NCBI RefSeq assembly: GCF_014650555.1 | Contig: NZ_BMVE01000010.1 | Span: 1 to 64,000 of the forward strand | DNA from: Streptomyces goshikiensis | GTDB lineage: Bacteria; Actinomycetota; Actinomycetes; Streptomycetales; Streptomycetaceae | DNA length: 64,000 nucleotides | Reading direction: 5' to 3' | Shown: piece after piece, positions 27,944 through 37,800 of the stretch | How the letters are laid out: every line of letters begins with the position of its first letter | How positions within the stretch are numbered: the stretch's first letter is position 1 | Translations under genes and position numbers: made by a program | Notes under the pieces: generated by a model | Database searches by the model: none | Seen by the model: the letters and a program-made list of their open reading frames with translations, nothing else | What the model was told of the DNA's origin: nothing

Positions 27944-28717
27944 TCAGAACAAGGCGGGGCAAGAACGGTCATCGCCGATTCCCGTCGCGTGCACGCGGAC
28001 GGTCACGTCCGGAGCCCGAGCATGCACCCCGCCGGCCTGTACCGCGAGGGCCAGGAACCCGCTGCCGCGCACCGGCCACTGGCGGAAGGCGTACTGGAGG
28101 TGCCCTGGGCCCGCGGCGAGCGAGCGCAGGGACGGACTCCGCGTTCCGACCTCGAACTCGCAGGCGGTCATGGGGAAGCGCATACCCGTACCGATCGCCT
28201 TGAGGTACGCCTCCTTCAACGTCCAGTACCGGTAGAACAGTTCCTGCCGCCGGCCCGGAGGAGCGAGGTCGAACTCGCGCTGTTCCCCCTCCGACAGCAC
28301 GGACCGGGTGAGCCGGTGCAGGGCCAGCGGCCGGCCCATGCGCTCCACGTCGACACCGCACCGCGCGTCGCGGGTCACCACGCACGCCACCACCCCTTCC
28401 GTGTGCGAGAGGTTGAACCGCAACGAGCGCGCCCAGGAAGGGTGCTGCACCTCCGGACGGCCGAGCCCGGCCCGCAGGAAGTGCCACTCGTCCGGCGCCA
28501 CCCGGGGCTCGACCTCGCTGAGGGCGTGCCGCACCAGACCCCAGGCGGCCGTGAACAGGACGCGGTCCTGCGCCCGCCGCAGCCGCTCGCGCCGCACCCG
28601 CTCGGCATGCGACAGCGCCCACTCGACGTCATCGGCCGCCGGCACGGAGCCGGGAGCGGCCGCGCCGTCGGCGAGCGCCCGGCACCACACGTGCGCCACC
28701 GTCGAGGGACCTGGCAT
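27944..28717 (-). CDS. Sfp-type 4'-phosphopantetheinyl transferase
   Basis: 257 residues from ATG 28717, which follows AGGAGGT by about 10 bp. It transfers phosphopantetheine from CoA to the active Ser of carrier proteins, activating the PKS ACPs. The diagnostic motifs are FNLSHTEG, CGVDVERMGRP (Mg-binding Asp/Glu) and FYRYWTLKEAYLKAIGTG. It is divergent from the HMG-CoA-synthase-like gene. Its presence at the cluster edge fits a dedicated activator for the ACPs of PKS A, PKS B and the discrete carrier. Confidence 0.9.
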   Translation of the reverse strand: MPGPSTVAHVWCRALADGAAAPGSVPAADDVEWALSHAERVRRERLRRAQDRVLFTAAWGLVRHALSEVEPRVAPDEWHFLRAGLGRPEVQHPSWARSLRFNLSHTEGVVACVVTRDARCGVDVERMGRPLALHRLTRSVLSEGEQREFDLAPPGRRQELFYRYWTLKEAYLKAIGTGMRFPMTACEFEVGTRSPSLRSLAAGPGHLQYAFRQWPVRGSGFLALAVQAGGVHARAPDVTVRVHATGIGDDRSCPALF

Positions 28718-28808
28718 CGCGTCTGAACCTCCTAGCGGACGCGCCGGAACCAAGGGATCTCTTCCAGACATCCGTTCACTCTTAAGTGTGATCTCAGCGG
28801 CGAATCGG

Positions 28809-28855
28809 GACTGCGCAATTGTGCGCAGTCACCATGCGGCGATCCGGGGCATGCT
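28809..28855 (+). promoter_or_regulatory. Cluster promoter A: inverted repeat plus -10 (HMGS operon)
   Basis: The inverted repeat GCGCA-ATTG-TGCGC (28813-28826) extends to 9-bp arms (28809-28830). Its centre at 28819.5 lies 30.5 bp before a -10-like CATGCT (28850-28855) followed by CGG. The 16-mer from 28811 is identical to one at 40191. On the opposite strand CACACT (28790-28785) lies at the same distance, so the site may also serve the phosphopantetheinyl transferase/Crp operon. Confidence 0.65.
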
Positions 28856-28905
28856 CGGCGCCGTCCGGACGGACGCCGGGGCATTCCGGCAGACGGGAGA
28901 GCCGC

Positions 28906-30135
28906 ATGGGCGTCGGAATCAGAGCCCTCCATCCCTACGTGGGACGGATCTGCGTCGACATCAGGACCCTGTACGAGACACGGGGTCACGACATGAGCCG
29001 CTTCGGCAACCTCATGATGAGCCGAAAATCGGTCAACATGCCGTTCGAGGACGCGGTGACCAACGCGGTGAACGCCGCCCTGCCGCTGGTCCGTCGGCTC
29101 AGCCCGGCCGAACGGGACCGCATCGAGGCGGTCGTGGTCGCCACCGAGTCGGGCGTCGACCTCGGCAAGTCCCTCAGCACGTACGTCCACCACTACCTCG
29201 AACTCAGCCCGCGCTGCCGCTCCTTCGAGGTCAAACAGGCCTGCTACGGCGGCACCGCCGCACTGCACACCGCGGTTGGCATGGTGCACGCCAGCCCCTA
29301 CGACGACGCCCTCGCCCTGGTGATCGCCGCCGACTCCGCCGGAGTCCCGGCGCTCGGCGAGCAGTGGGAGGGCGCCGAGGGAGCCGGCGCCGTCGCCATG
29401 CTCGTCGGCCGCGGGGCCACCACGCTGGAGATCGACCTCGGCGCCCACGGCTTCCACACCTTCGAGGTGATGGACACCTTCCGCCCCGGCCCCGGCATCG
29501 ACGTCGTCAACCAGGACGTGTCCATGCTGGCCTACCTCGAATGCCTGCAACGGGCCTTCACGGCCTACCGGGACCGGGTCGACGGCGCCGACATCGTCGA
29601 CAGCTTCGCCTACCTGGCCTTCCACACCCCGTTCGTGGGCATGGTGCGCGGAGCCCACCGGCGGCTGCTGCGCCAGCAACGGCAAGCCGGCCAGCACGAG
29701 GTGGACTCCGACTACGAACAACGGGTGCGCCCCTCCCAGGAGTACGGCGCGGAAGTCGGCAACATCTTCTCCGCCTCGCTCTACCTGGCGCTCTGCTCGC
29801 TGATCCGCCACGGCAGCTTCACCGAGCCCCGGCGCGTCGGCCTCTTCTCCTACGGATCCGGCTGCGCCTCCGAGTTCTTCAGCGGCGTCATCCACCCGCA
29901 GGCCGTCGAAGACCTCGCCGCCCTCGGCGTCGAGGAAGCCCTCGCCGCCCGCAGACCCCTCACCGTCGCCGAGTACGACAGCGTCGCCAAGGACGGCGAC
30001 CGCGCCCAGTTCGGCGTCCGCGAGGCCGTCTTCGACCTCGACGAGTACGGCGACCTCGGCAAGGAGTTCACCGGCCGAGGGCTGCTGGTGCTCGACCGCA
30101 TCGAGGGCTACCACCGCACGTACAGGTGGAGCTGA
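28906..30135 (+). CDS. HMG-CoA synthase-like beta-branching enzyme (HCS)
   Basis: 409 residues from ATG 28906. In beta-branching it adds an acetyl unit from a donor ACP to the beta-keto group of an ACP-bound polyketide, giving an HMG-like intermediate. Catalytic Cys113 lies in FEVKQACYGGT, general base Glu81 in ATESGVD, and a His in AFHTPFVGM. Length and motifs match PksG/BaeG/MupH-type enzymes. It overlaps the ECH gene by 1 bp and heads an operon with ECH1, AT and PKS A. Confidence 0.92.
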   Translation: MGVGIRALHPYVGRICVDIRTLYETRGHDMSRFGNLMMSRKSVNMPFEDAVTNAVNAALPLVRRLSPAERDRIEAVVVATESGVDLGKSLSTYVHHYLELSPRCRSFEVKQACYGGTAALHTAVGMVHASPYDDALALVIAADSAGVPALGEQWEGAEGAGAVAMLVGRGATTLEIDLGAHGFHTFEVMDTFRPGPGIDVVNQDVSMLAYLECLQRAFTAYRDRVDGADIVDSFAYLAFHTPFVGMVRGAHRRLLRQQRQAGQHEVDSDYEQRVRPSQEYGAEVGNIFSASLYLALCSLIRHGSFTEPRRVGLFSYGSGCASEFFSGVIHPQAVEDLAALGVEEALAARRPLTVAEYDSVAKDGDRAQFGVREAVFDLDEYGDLGKEFTGRGLLVLDRIEGYHRTYRWS

Positions 30136-30932
30136 TGAGCGCCCCCACCATCGGCCCCGACACGGGCCCCGCGGGCGCCGCCGGCCCCGCCGTCCTCACC
30201 GACCAGGACGGCCCGGTCACCCGCCTCGTGATCAACCGGCCGCACCGCCAGAACAGCCTCACCGCCGAGGACGTGGCACTGCTGCGCGACGCCCTGGAAC
30301 GCGCCGCCGCCGACCCGCGGACCCGGGCCGTGGTCCTCGAAGGCAGCGGCGGCAGCCTGTGCACCGGCATGGACCTCGCCGAGCTCTCGGCCGACGACGA
30401 CGCCGACGCCGGGGGCGAGTTCTTCGACCTCCTGCGCCGGCTCACCGAGATCCCCGTGACCGTGGTGGCGGCCGTCGACGGCCGGGCCGTCGGCGGCGGC
30501 GTCGGCCTGGCCGCCGCCTGCGACCTCGTCATCGCCACCGAGCGCAGCAGCTTCAGCCTCCCCGAGGCCCTGTGGGGACTGCTGCCCTGCAACATCCTGC
30601 CGTTCCTGGTACGCCGGATCGGCTTCCAGCGGGCCTACGCGATGACCCTGTCCACCGCATCCGTCTCCGCCGCCGACGCACGCCTGTCCGGGCTGGTGGA
30701 CGAGGTGGAGGGCCCGCACGGGCAGCAGCTGCGCCGCCTCCTGGGCCGCGTCACCAAACTCGACCGGCCCACCGTCGCCGAGGCGAAGGCGTACTGCGCC
30801 GGCCTGGCGCCGATCCCCGACACCGCGCGCGCCCACGCCGGCGAGGTCTTCGCCCGGCTGCTCGCCTCACCGGTCGTCCGCACCCGGATCGACAACTTCG
30901 TCCACCACCAGCGCATGCCGTGGGAGGGATAG
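30135..30932 (+). CDS. Enoyl-CoA hydratase/isomerase family protein (ECH1, beta-branch dehydratase)
   Basis: 265 residues of crotonase fold, from an ATG overlapping the HCS stop (TGATG). The oxyanion-hole segments are GGSLCTGMDLAEL and AVDGRAVGGGVGLAAACDLVIA, followed by FSLPEALWGLLPCNILPFL. It resembles PksH/BaeH-type ECH1, which dehydrates HMG-ACP to 3-methylglutaconyl-ACP. The decarboxylating partner (ECH2) is fused inside PKS B. This pairing of a free ECH1 with an embedded ECH2 is known in other trans-AT systems. Confidence 0.88.
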   Translation: MSAPTIGPDTGPAGAAGPAVLTDQDGPVTRLVINRPHRQNSLTAEDVALLRDALERAAADPRTRAVVLEGSGGSLCTGMDLAELSADDDADAGGEFFDLLRRLTEIPVTVVAAVDGRAVGGGVGLAAACDLVIATERSSFSLPEALWGLLPCNILPFLVRRIGFQRAYAMTLSTASVSAADARLSGLVDEVEGPHGQQLRRLLGRVTKLDRPTVAEAKAYCAGLAPIPDTARAHAGEVFARLLASPVVRTRIDNFVHHQRMPWEG

Positions 30933-30936
30933 ACCC

Positions 30937-31809
30937 GTGCTGACCGCGCTCGCCTTCCCCGGGCAGGGGGCGCTGCGCGGTCACAGCGGCGCCGACCTGC
31001 TCGACCGCCACCCCGGACCCGCCGCGCAGGCCGAGGAGATACTCGGCCACCCGCTGCGCCCCGTACTCACCGCCGAACCCGGCAGCCCCGAGCGGCACTT
31101 GACCCGGGTCCAGCCGACCCTCTTCGTCCTCACCCGGCTCGCCGCGCTCGACCGGCCGGACCCCGACTACCTCGTCGGCCACAGCATGGGCGAACTGACC
31201 GCGCTGTGCCACGCCGGGTGCGTCGACTTCGCCACCGGACTGCGGCTGGCGCTCACCCGGGCCCGGCTGATCTCCCGGTGCCCGGTGCCCGGCGGCATGC
31301 TGGCCGTCACCGGCATCGGAGCCGCCGAACTGACCGCGGTGATGGCCACCGAGGGGTTCGCCGACCTCGACCTCGCCAACCTCAACGCCCCCGACCAGAC
31401 GGTGCTGGCCGGGCCGACCGGATCACTGCGCGCGCTCGCCGCGGTCATCCGCGCCGGCGGCGCCGCCAAGGCGACCCTGATCGACGCCCCCAACCCCGGC
31501 CACTCCCGCTACATGGCCGAGGCGGCCGCAGGCTTCGCAGAGGTGCTCGCCGGCGTCTCCTTCGCGGCCCCCCGCATCCCGGTGATCTCCAACGTGACCG
31601 CCCGGCCGCACGTCCCCGAACGGATGGCCGAGCTGCTGGCCCAGCACCTCTACCGGCCGGTCCACTGGTCCGCCAGCATGCGCTACCTGAGGACGGCCGG
31701 GGTCACCACCCTCCACCAGGCGGGCCCCGGCAGCCTGCTGCCCCGGCTGTGGGACGCCTGCGCCGCCGAGGACGGCCCCGGGCGGGCCCGCCGCGACGCT
31801 CAGGAGTGA
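30937..31809 (+). CDS. Trans-acting acyltransferase (or acyl hydrolase) of the PKS
   Basis: 290 residues, FabD/AT fold. Nucleophile Ser83 is in LVGHSMGE, the His in PNPGHSRYM (H189), and the carboxylate-binding Arg aligns with LALTRARL (R108). The N-terminal motif is FPGQGALRGHSG instead of the usual GQGSQ. Clusters of this type often have one extender-loading AT and one proofreading acyl hydrolase. The retained Arg argues for malonyl loading, the altered motifs for hydrolysis. The other AT is fused to the enoylreductase downstream. It starts 4 bp after ECH1. Confidence 0.82.
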   Translation: MLTALAFPGQGALRGHSGADLLDRHPGPAAQAEEILGHPLRPVLTAEPGSPERHLTRVQPTLFVLTRLAALDRPDPDYLVGHSMGELTALCHAGCVDFATGLRLALTRARLISRCPVPGGMLAVTGIGAAELTAVMATEGFADLDLANLNAPDQTVLAGPTGSLRALAAVIRAGGAAKATLIDAPNPGHSRYMAEAAAGFAEVLAGVSFAAPRIPVISNVTARPHVPERMAELLAQHLYRPVHWSASMRYLRTAGVTTLHQAGPGSLLPRLWDACAAEDGPGRARRDAQE

Positions 31810-31871
31810 GCGGGCCGTACGCCGGTGCGCCGCTAGCGTCCGTCCCGTAACAACGACGCCGGACGACAGGG

Positions 31872-34800
31872 GTGAGCGTGGTGCACAGCGAGCAGGTACA
31901 GATGGTCCTCCTCTCGGCAGCCGACGACGAGAGGCTGGTACGCCTCGCCCGCCTGTACCACGACTTCCTCGTCGACGCGGGGGACGGCCCGCAGGCCCCC
32001 GGGCTCGCCGACATCGCCTTCACCAGCCAGACGGGACGGGTGCCGCTTGGCCACCGCCTCGCCGTACTGTGCCGCACCTCGGCGGAGTTGCGCGCCGCGC
32101 TCGACGACGTGGCGCACGCACGGCCGTCGGCGGCGGTCCGGACCTCGGTGGTGCACGTCCCCGCCGCGCAGGGCGGCGCCCCGACGGTTCCGGGTGACCC
32201 CCAGGAGGCGCTGGCGGCGTGGCTGGCGGGCCAGGACGTCGCCTGGCGCCGGCTGTGGCCGACACCGGCGCGCCGCGTCGCGCTGCCGTCGTACCCCTTC
32301 GAAGACACCCCGCCCCCGCCCCCGGCCGCTCCGGCTCCGGATCCGGCCGCCGCCCCGGACGGCTGGGCGGTGGACTACCTGTGCCGGGTCTTCGCCGAGA
32401 CGGCGGGGCTGGAGCTCGCGGAGGTACTGCCGCACGCCGCGCTGGAGGAACTCGGGCTCAGCTCCTTCCTGATCACCCGGCTGAACACGCGCCTGGAGCG
32501 GGACCTGGGCGAACGCGACCGGACCCTGTTCTTCCGGCACGGCACCCTCGCCGCCGTCGCCGCGGTACTGGCCACCCGCCACACCGCGCCCGAACCGGCG
32601 GTGTCGGAGGCGGCGGCCGAGGCGGCCATGGCGAGGGGACCGGCCACGGCACCGGCCGAGGCCGCCGCCGTCCCGGCTTCCCGCGCCGGTTCCGCCGGGT
32701 CCCGTTCCGTACGGCCGCGCCGTGGCGGCGGGGAGCCGCTGGCCGTCGTCGGGATCGCCGGGCGCTTTCCCGGTGCGGCCTCGCTGGCGGAGTTCTGGGA
32801 GGTGCTGCGCACCGGCGCGACCACCGTCGGACCGGTGCCCGCCGACCGGCTGCGGCCCGGCTGGCCCGCCTCCCTGATGCACGGCGGCTACCTCGCCGAC
32901 GTCGACCGCTTCGACCCCCTCCTGTTCGGGATCAGCCCCCGGCACGCCGAGCTGATGGACCCGCAGGAGCGCCTCTGCCTGGAGACCGTCTGGGAGGCCC
33001 TGGACGACGCGGGCTACCCGGCCCGCCGGCTGCGCGCGGCCCACGCCTCGCGCGTCGGCGTCTACGTCGGCTCGATGTACAACGAGTACCCGTACTTCGG
33101 GGTCGAGCAGAGCCGCCTCGGCGCGCCCGCCGACAGCGGCTCCACCGTGGCCGGCATCGCCAACCGGGTCTCGTACGCCTTCGACCTGCGCGGCCCCAGC
33201 ATGACCGTGGACACCATGTGCTCCGCGTCCCTGGTGGCGCTGCACCTGGCCGCCCGCGCCCTGCGCGCCGGCGAGTGCGAGGCCGCGGTCGTCGCCGCGA
33301 CCAACCTCTCGCTCCACCCGAACAAGTTCCGCCAGATCGAGCGGCTCGGCGGCGCGTCCAGCGACCACCTCTGCCGCAGCTTCGGTAAGGGCGGGGACGG
33401 CATGGTGCCCGCCGAGGCGGTGTGCGCCCTGATCCTCAAACCGCTGTCCGCCGCCGAGGCCGCCGGGGACCGGGTGCACGCCGTGGTGTCCGGCACCGCC
33501 GTGCTCAACGCCGGGCGGACGAACGGCTGGATCGTACCGAGCCCCACCGCACAGGCGGAGGTGGTCGGCCAGGCCCTGGCCGACGCCGGCCTCGCCCCGG
33601 GCGACATCGGCTACCTGGAGGCGCACGGCGCGGGCACCGCGCTCGGCGACCCCATCGAGGCCGACGGCCTGCACCGGATCTTCGGCCCGGACCGGACCGG
33701 CAGCGCCACCCTGCCGATCGGCTCGGTCAAGTCCAACATCGGCCACGCCGAGGCCTCCGCGGGCCTCGCCGGGATCGCCAAGGTGGTGCTCCAGTTCGCG
33801 CACCGCACCCTCGTGCCCTCCCTGCACGCCGACGAACTCAACCCGGACATCGACTGGGCCAACTCGCCCCTGCGGGTCCAGCGGTCGGCGCAGCCGTGGA
33901 CACCGCCCGACGGGGCGCCGCGCCGGGCCGGCGTCAGCTCCTTCGGCGCCGGCGGCACACTGGCCCACGTCGTCCTCGAAGAGCCGCCCGCCCACCTGGC
34001 CCCGGACGCCCCGCGGCCCGCCACCCCGGCGGCGCCCGCGCCCGTGCCCGTCCTGCTGTCGGCGTACGACAAGGACCGGCTGCGCGAGGTCGTCAGCCGC
34101 CTGCTCGACCACCTGAGCGAGCACCCGCACACCGACCTCGCCGACCTCGCCTTCACCCTCGCCGAGGGCCGCCACCACCTGCGCGAACGCGCGGCGGCGG
34201 TGGTCTCCGGCACCGATGAGCTGGCCGGCCTGCTGAGCCGTCACCTGGACGGCGACCCGACGGCCCTGCTCCACGGCCGCGCGCCCTCCGGCCGGGAGCC
34301 GGACGCGCCCCCGCTCACCGGGGACCCGGCCGAGCTCGCCCGCCAGTGGGTCACCGGCCGGCCGGTCGCGACCGCGCCGTCCGCCGGACGCCCGCCGCGG
34401 GTCCTGCCGCTGCCCGCCTACCCGTTCGCCCGTACGCGCTGCTGGCTGCCCGAGCCGGCGGCCGCCCCCGGCCCGGCCGCGCCGCTGCCCGCGCCGCCCT
34501 CGGGGACCCCCGGCGAGCTGCCGCTGTACCGCAAGACCTGGCACGAGGCCGGCCCCGTGACCGCCGCCCCGGGCCGGCCCGCCGGCAGCCTGCTCTGCCT
34601 GTACGGGGCCGCCGGCCGGGACCTGGCCCGCGCCCTCGTCGCCGAACTCGGCGCCGACCGCGTCCACCTGATACGGGAGGACTCCGGCGACGGCGAGGCC
34701 CACGGGGTCCTCACCGGCGGCTCCGGCGCGGAACTCGCCGACCGGGCCCTCGCCGCCCACCCCGATCTGGCGGGCGTCGTCGACCTCACCGACCTCGGCC

Positions 34801-37800
34801 GGGCCCCCGGCACCGCCGGACCCTGGACGGTGCGGCTCGCGCTGCTCCAGCGGCTCACCGCGACCGGCGCCGCCCGCCGGGCGGGCGGCCGGGCCCCACT
34901 GCACGTCCTGCACGCCACCCGCGGCCGGCGCGCCGTCCAGGGCGCGCCCGGCCACGACGCGGGCGCGCGGATGGCGGGGTTCGTCCGCTTCCTCGGCGCC
35001 GAGACCGGCCACCTCACCGGCGTCACCCTCGACCTCGACGACCGGGTTGGCGACCCCCGCACGGAGGCCGCCGAGCTGCTCTCCGCACTCCCCGGCAACG
35101 CGTACGGCGAGGCCGTGCACCGCGCCGGGCGGCGCTACCTGCCGGCCCTGACCCCGCTCACCGGCGCGCCGCCCCCGGCCCCCCGGCTGGACCACTTCGG
35201 GGCGTACCTGCTCACCGGCGCCACCCGTGGCATCGGCTCCCGCGTCGCCCGCCACCTCGTCGAGCGGGGGGCCCGCCACCTCGCCCTGCTCGGCGCCCGC
35301 TCCCTGCCCCCGGCGGAGCGCTGGGACGCCCCGGACCTGAGCGCCGAGGCCCGGGCCGCCGTGGCATCGGTGCGCGCGCTGGAGGGCGCCGGCGCGCGGG
35401 TCCACGTACACCGGGGGTCCCTGCTCGACCGGGCCGGGCTCGAAGAGTTCCTCCAGGGCGTACGGGAGGACAGCGGGCCGGTGCGCGGGGCCGTGCACTG
35501 CGCGGCGGTGACCCCGGCCGTGGGGTCGTTCGCCGGGCGGGACACGGCCGATGTCCGGCGGGTCCTGGAACCCAAGGCGGACGCGCTGGAGGTGCTCTAC
35601 CAGCTGTGCCTGCCCGACCGCCCCGACTTCCTGGTGGCCTTCTCCTCCCTGGCCGCGGTGGTACCGCCGGTGGCCGCCGGGGTGCTGGAGTACGCGGCGG
35701 CCAACAGCTTCGTCGACGACTTCACCGAGCAACTGGCGCAGGTCACGCCCTGGGTGCACTCGGTCGCCTGGCCGATGTGGCGCGACAGCGGGGCGCGGCG
35801 GGGGGCCGGGAACCCGGGAGCCCGCTTCGGGCTGGACTCCGCCGGGGACGAGGAGGCGCTGCGCGCCCTCGACCGGGTCATCGCCTCCGGCACCGGCGGC
35901 CCGGTGGTGGCCCTGCGGCCCCTCCACCCCGACACGGACCCGACCGAACTGCTCCGCCTGCCGTCGCCCGCCGGTTCCGCCGGGCCTGCCGGGTCCGCCG
36001 AGCCTGCCGGGCCTGCCGGGTCCGCCGGTTCCGCCGGGTCTGCCGGGCCCGCCGGTTCCGCCGGATCGGCCGTGTCTGCCGGTTCCGCGGGGTCTGCCGG
36101 TTCCGCCGGGCCTGCCGGGTCTGCCGGCTCCGCCGAGCCTGCCGGGCCTGCCGGGTCCGCCGGATCGGCCGGATCGGCCGGGCCTGCCGGTTCCGCCTGG
36201 CCTGCCGGCCCGGCGGAAGCCCCGGCGGTCCCGCGGCCCCCCGTACCGCCCGCTCCGCCCGCACAGCCGGCGCCGGCTGCTTCGGCCGCTCCGCGCCGTA
36301 CCGTGCCCGCGTGGCTGACCGGCATCTTCGCGGGGGTGGTCGGGATTCCGGCCGCCGAGTTCGACCCGCTCGCCGAATTCGCCGAACTGGGTGTGGAATC
36401 GGTGATGCTCGGCGAGCTCCTCGACGCGATCGAGCAGCGGGTCGGACAGGCCCTGGACCCGGCGCTGCTGCTGGAGTACAGCACGCTGCGGACGCTGGCG
36501 GTCCGGCTGCGGGAGATCCTGCCGCCCGAGGACCCGGACCCGGCCCCGGAGTCCGCGGCCCCGGCCGCCGCCGCGGACACCAACGGGCCCTGGCCGCCAC
36601 AGGAGGTCCGTGACCCGGAGCCGACCGGCGCTGCCCCCGCCGCGCCGCCCGCGTCCGCGCCCGGCGGCCCCGCGCTGCCGCCGCCCGCGTCCGTACCGCC
36701 CGCGCTGTCCGAGCCCGCGCCGCCCGTCCCGCTCGCGCTGTCCGAGCCCGCGCCGCCCGCGTTCGCGCCGTCCGCACCCGTGCCGTCCGCACCCGTGCCG
36801 CCCGTGCCGCCCGCGTCCGGCGAGCCCGCACCCGCCGCGTCCGCGTTCGCCGCGACGGGGCCCGTCGCGTCCGCGTCCACGCCGGACCGGGATGCCATCG
36901 CGGTGATCGGGATGGCCTGCCGGTTGCCCGGGGCGCCCGATGTCGGGACCTTCTGGCGCAACCTGCGCGCCGGGCACCTGGCCATCGGGGAGGTCCCGCC
37001 CGAGCGCTGGGACGCCTCCCGGTTCTACCGGCCCACCGCGGGCGCCGGCCGCACCGTCGGCAAGTGGGGCGGCTTCGTCGAGGGGATCGAGGAGTTCGAC
37101 GACGGCCACTTCGGCCTGACCGAAACCCAGGCCCGCTACCTCGACCCGACGATCCGGCTGTTCCTGGAGACCACCGCCGACTGCCTGCGCGACGCCGGTC
37201 TCGAAGGACCGGAACTCGCCGGCCGCGACATCGGCGTGTTCGCCGGCGCGCGCGGCACCGGGTACGCCGCGCGCGGCCCGATGCGCGCCGAAGTCCCCGA
37301 ATCCGACCCCAACTTCGTCGCCTCCCACGTCGGCCAGCACTTCGATCTGCGCGGCCCCCACCTGGTCGTGGACAGCGCCTGCTCCTCCTCCCTGGTGGCG
37401 ATCCACCTCGCCTGCCAGAGCCTGCGCAGCGGCGAGATCGAGGCGGCCGTCGCCGGGGGCGCCAGCATCCTGCTGGACGAGGAGCCGTACCTGGAGTTCT
37501 CGGCCGCGGGAGCCCTGTCGCCCACCGGCCGGTGCTCCGCGTTCGACCGGCGCGCCAACGGCTTCGTCCCGGGCGAGGGCAGCGTCGTCCTGCTGCTGAA
37601 GCCGCTGTACGCCGCCCTGCGCGACGGCGACCCGGTGCACGGGGTCATCGAGGGCTCCGCCGTCACCAACGACGGCCGGACGATGGGCCTGACCACACCG
37701 AATCCGGCCGCCCAGGCCGCCGCCGTCCGACGGGCGCTGCACGCCGCCGGGCGGGCCCCCGCCGAGGTCGGCATGATCGAGGCGCACGGCACCGGCACGG

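Noticed and set aside
28776..28791. Near-palindrome TCAC-T-CTTAAG-T-GTGA between the phosphopantetheinyl transferase and HCS genes
   Set aside because: It might be an operator, but it has one mismatched pair, no second copy in the cluster and overlaps a possible -10, so I do not list it as a feature.
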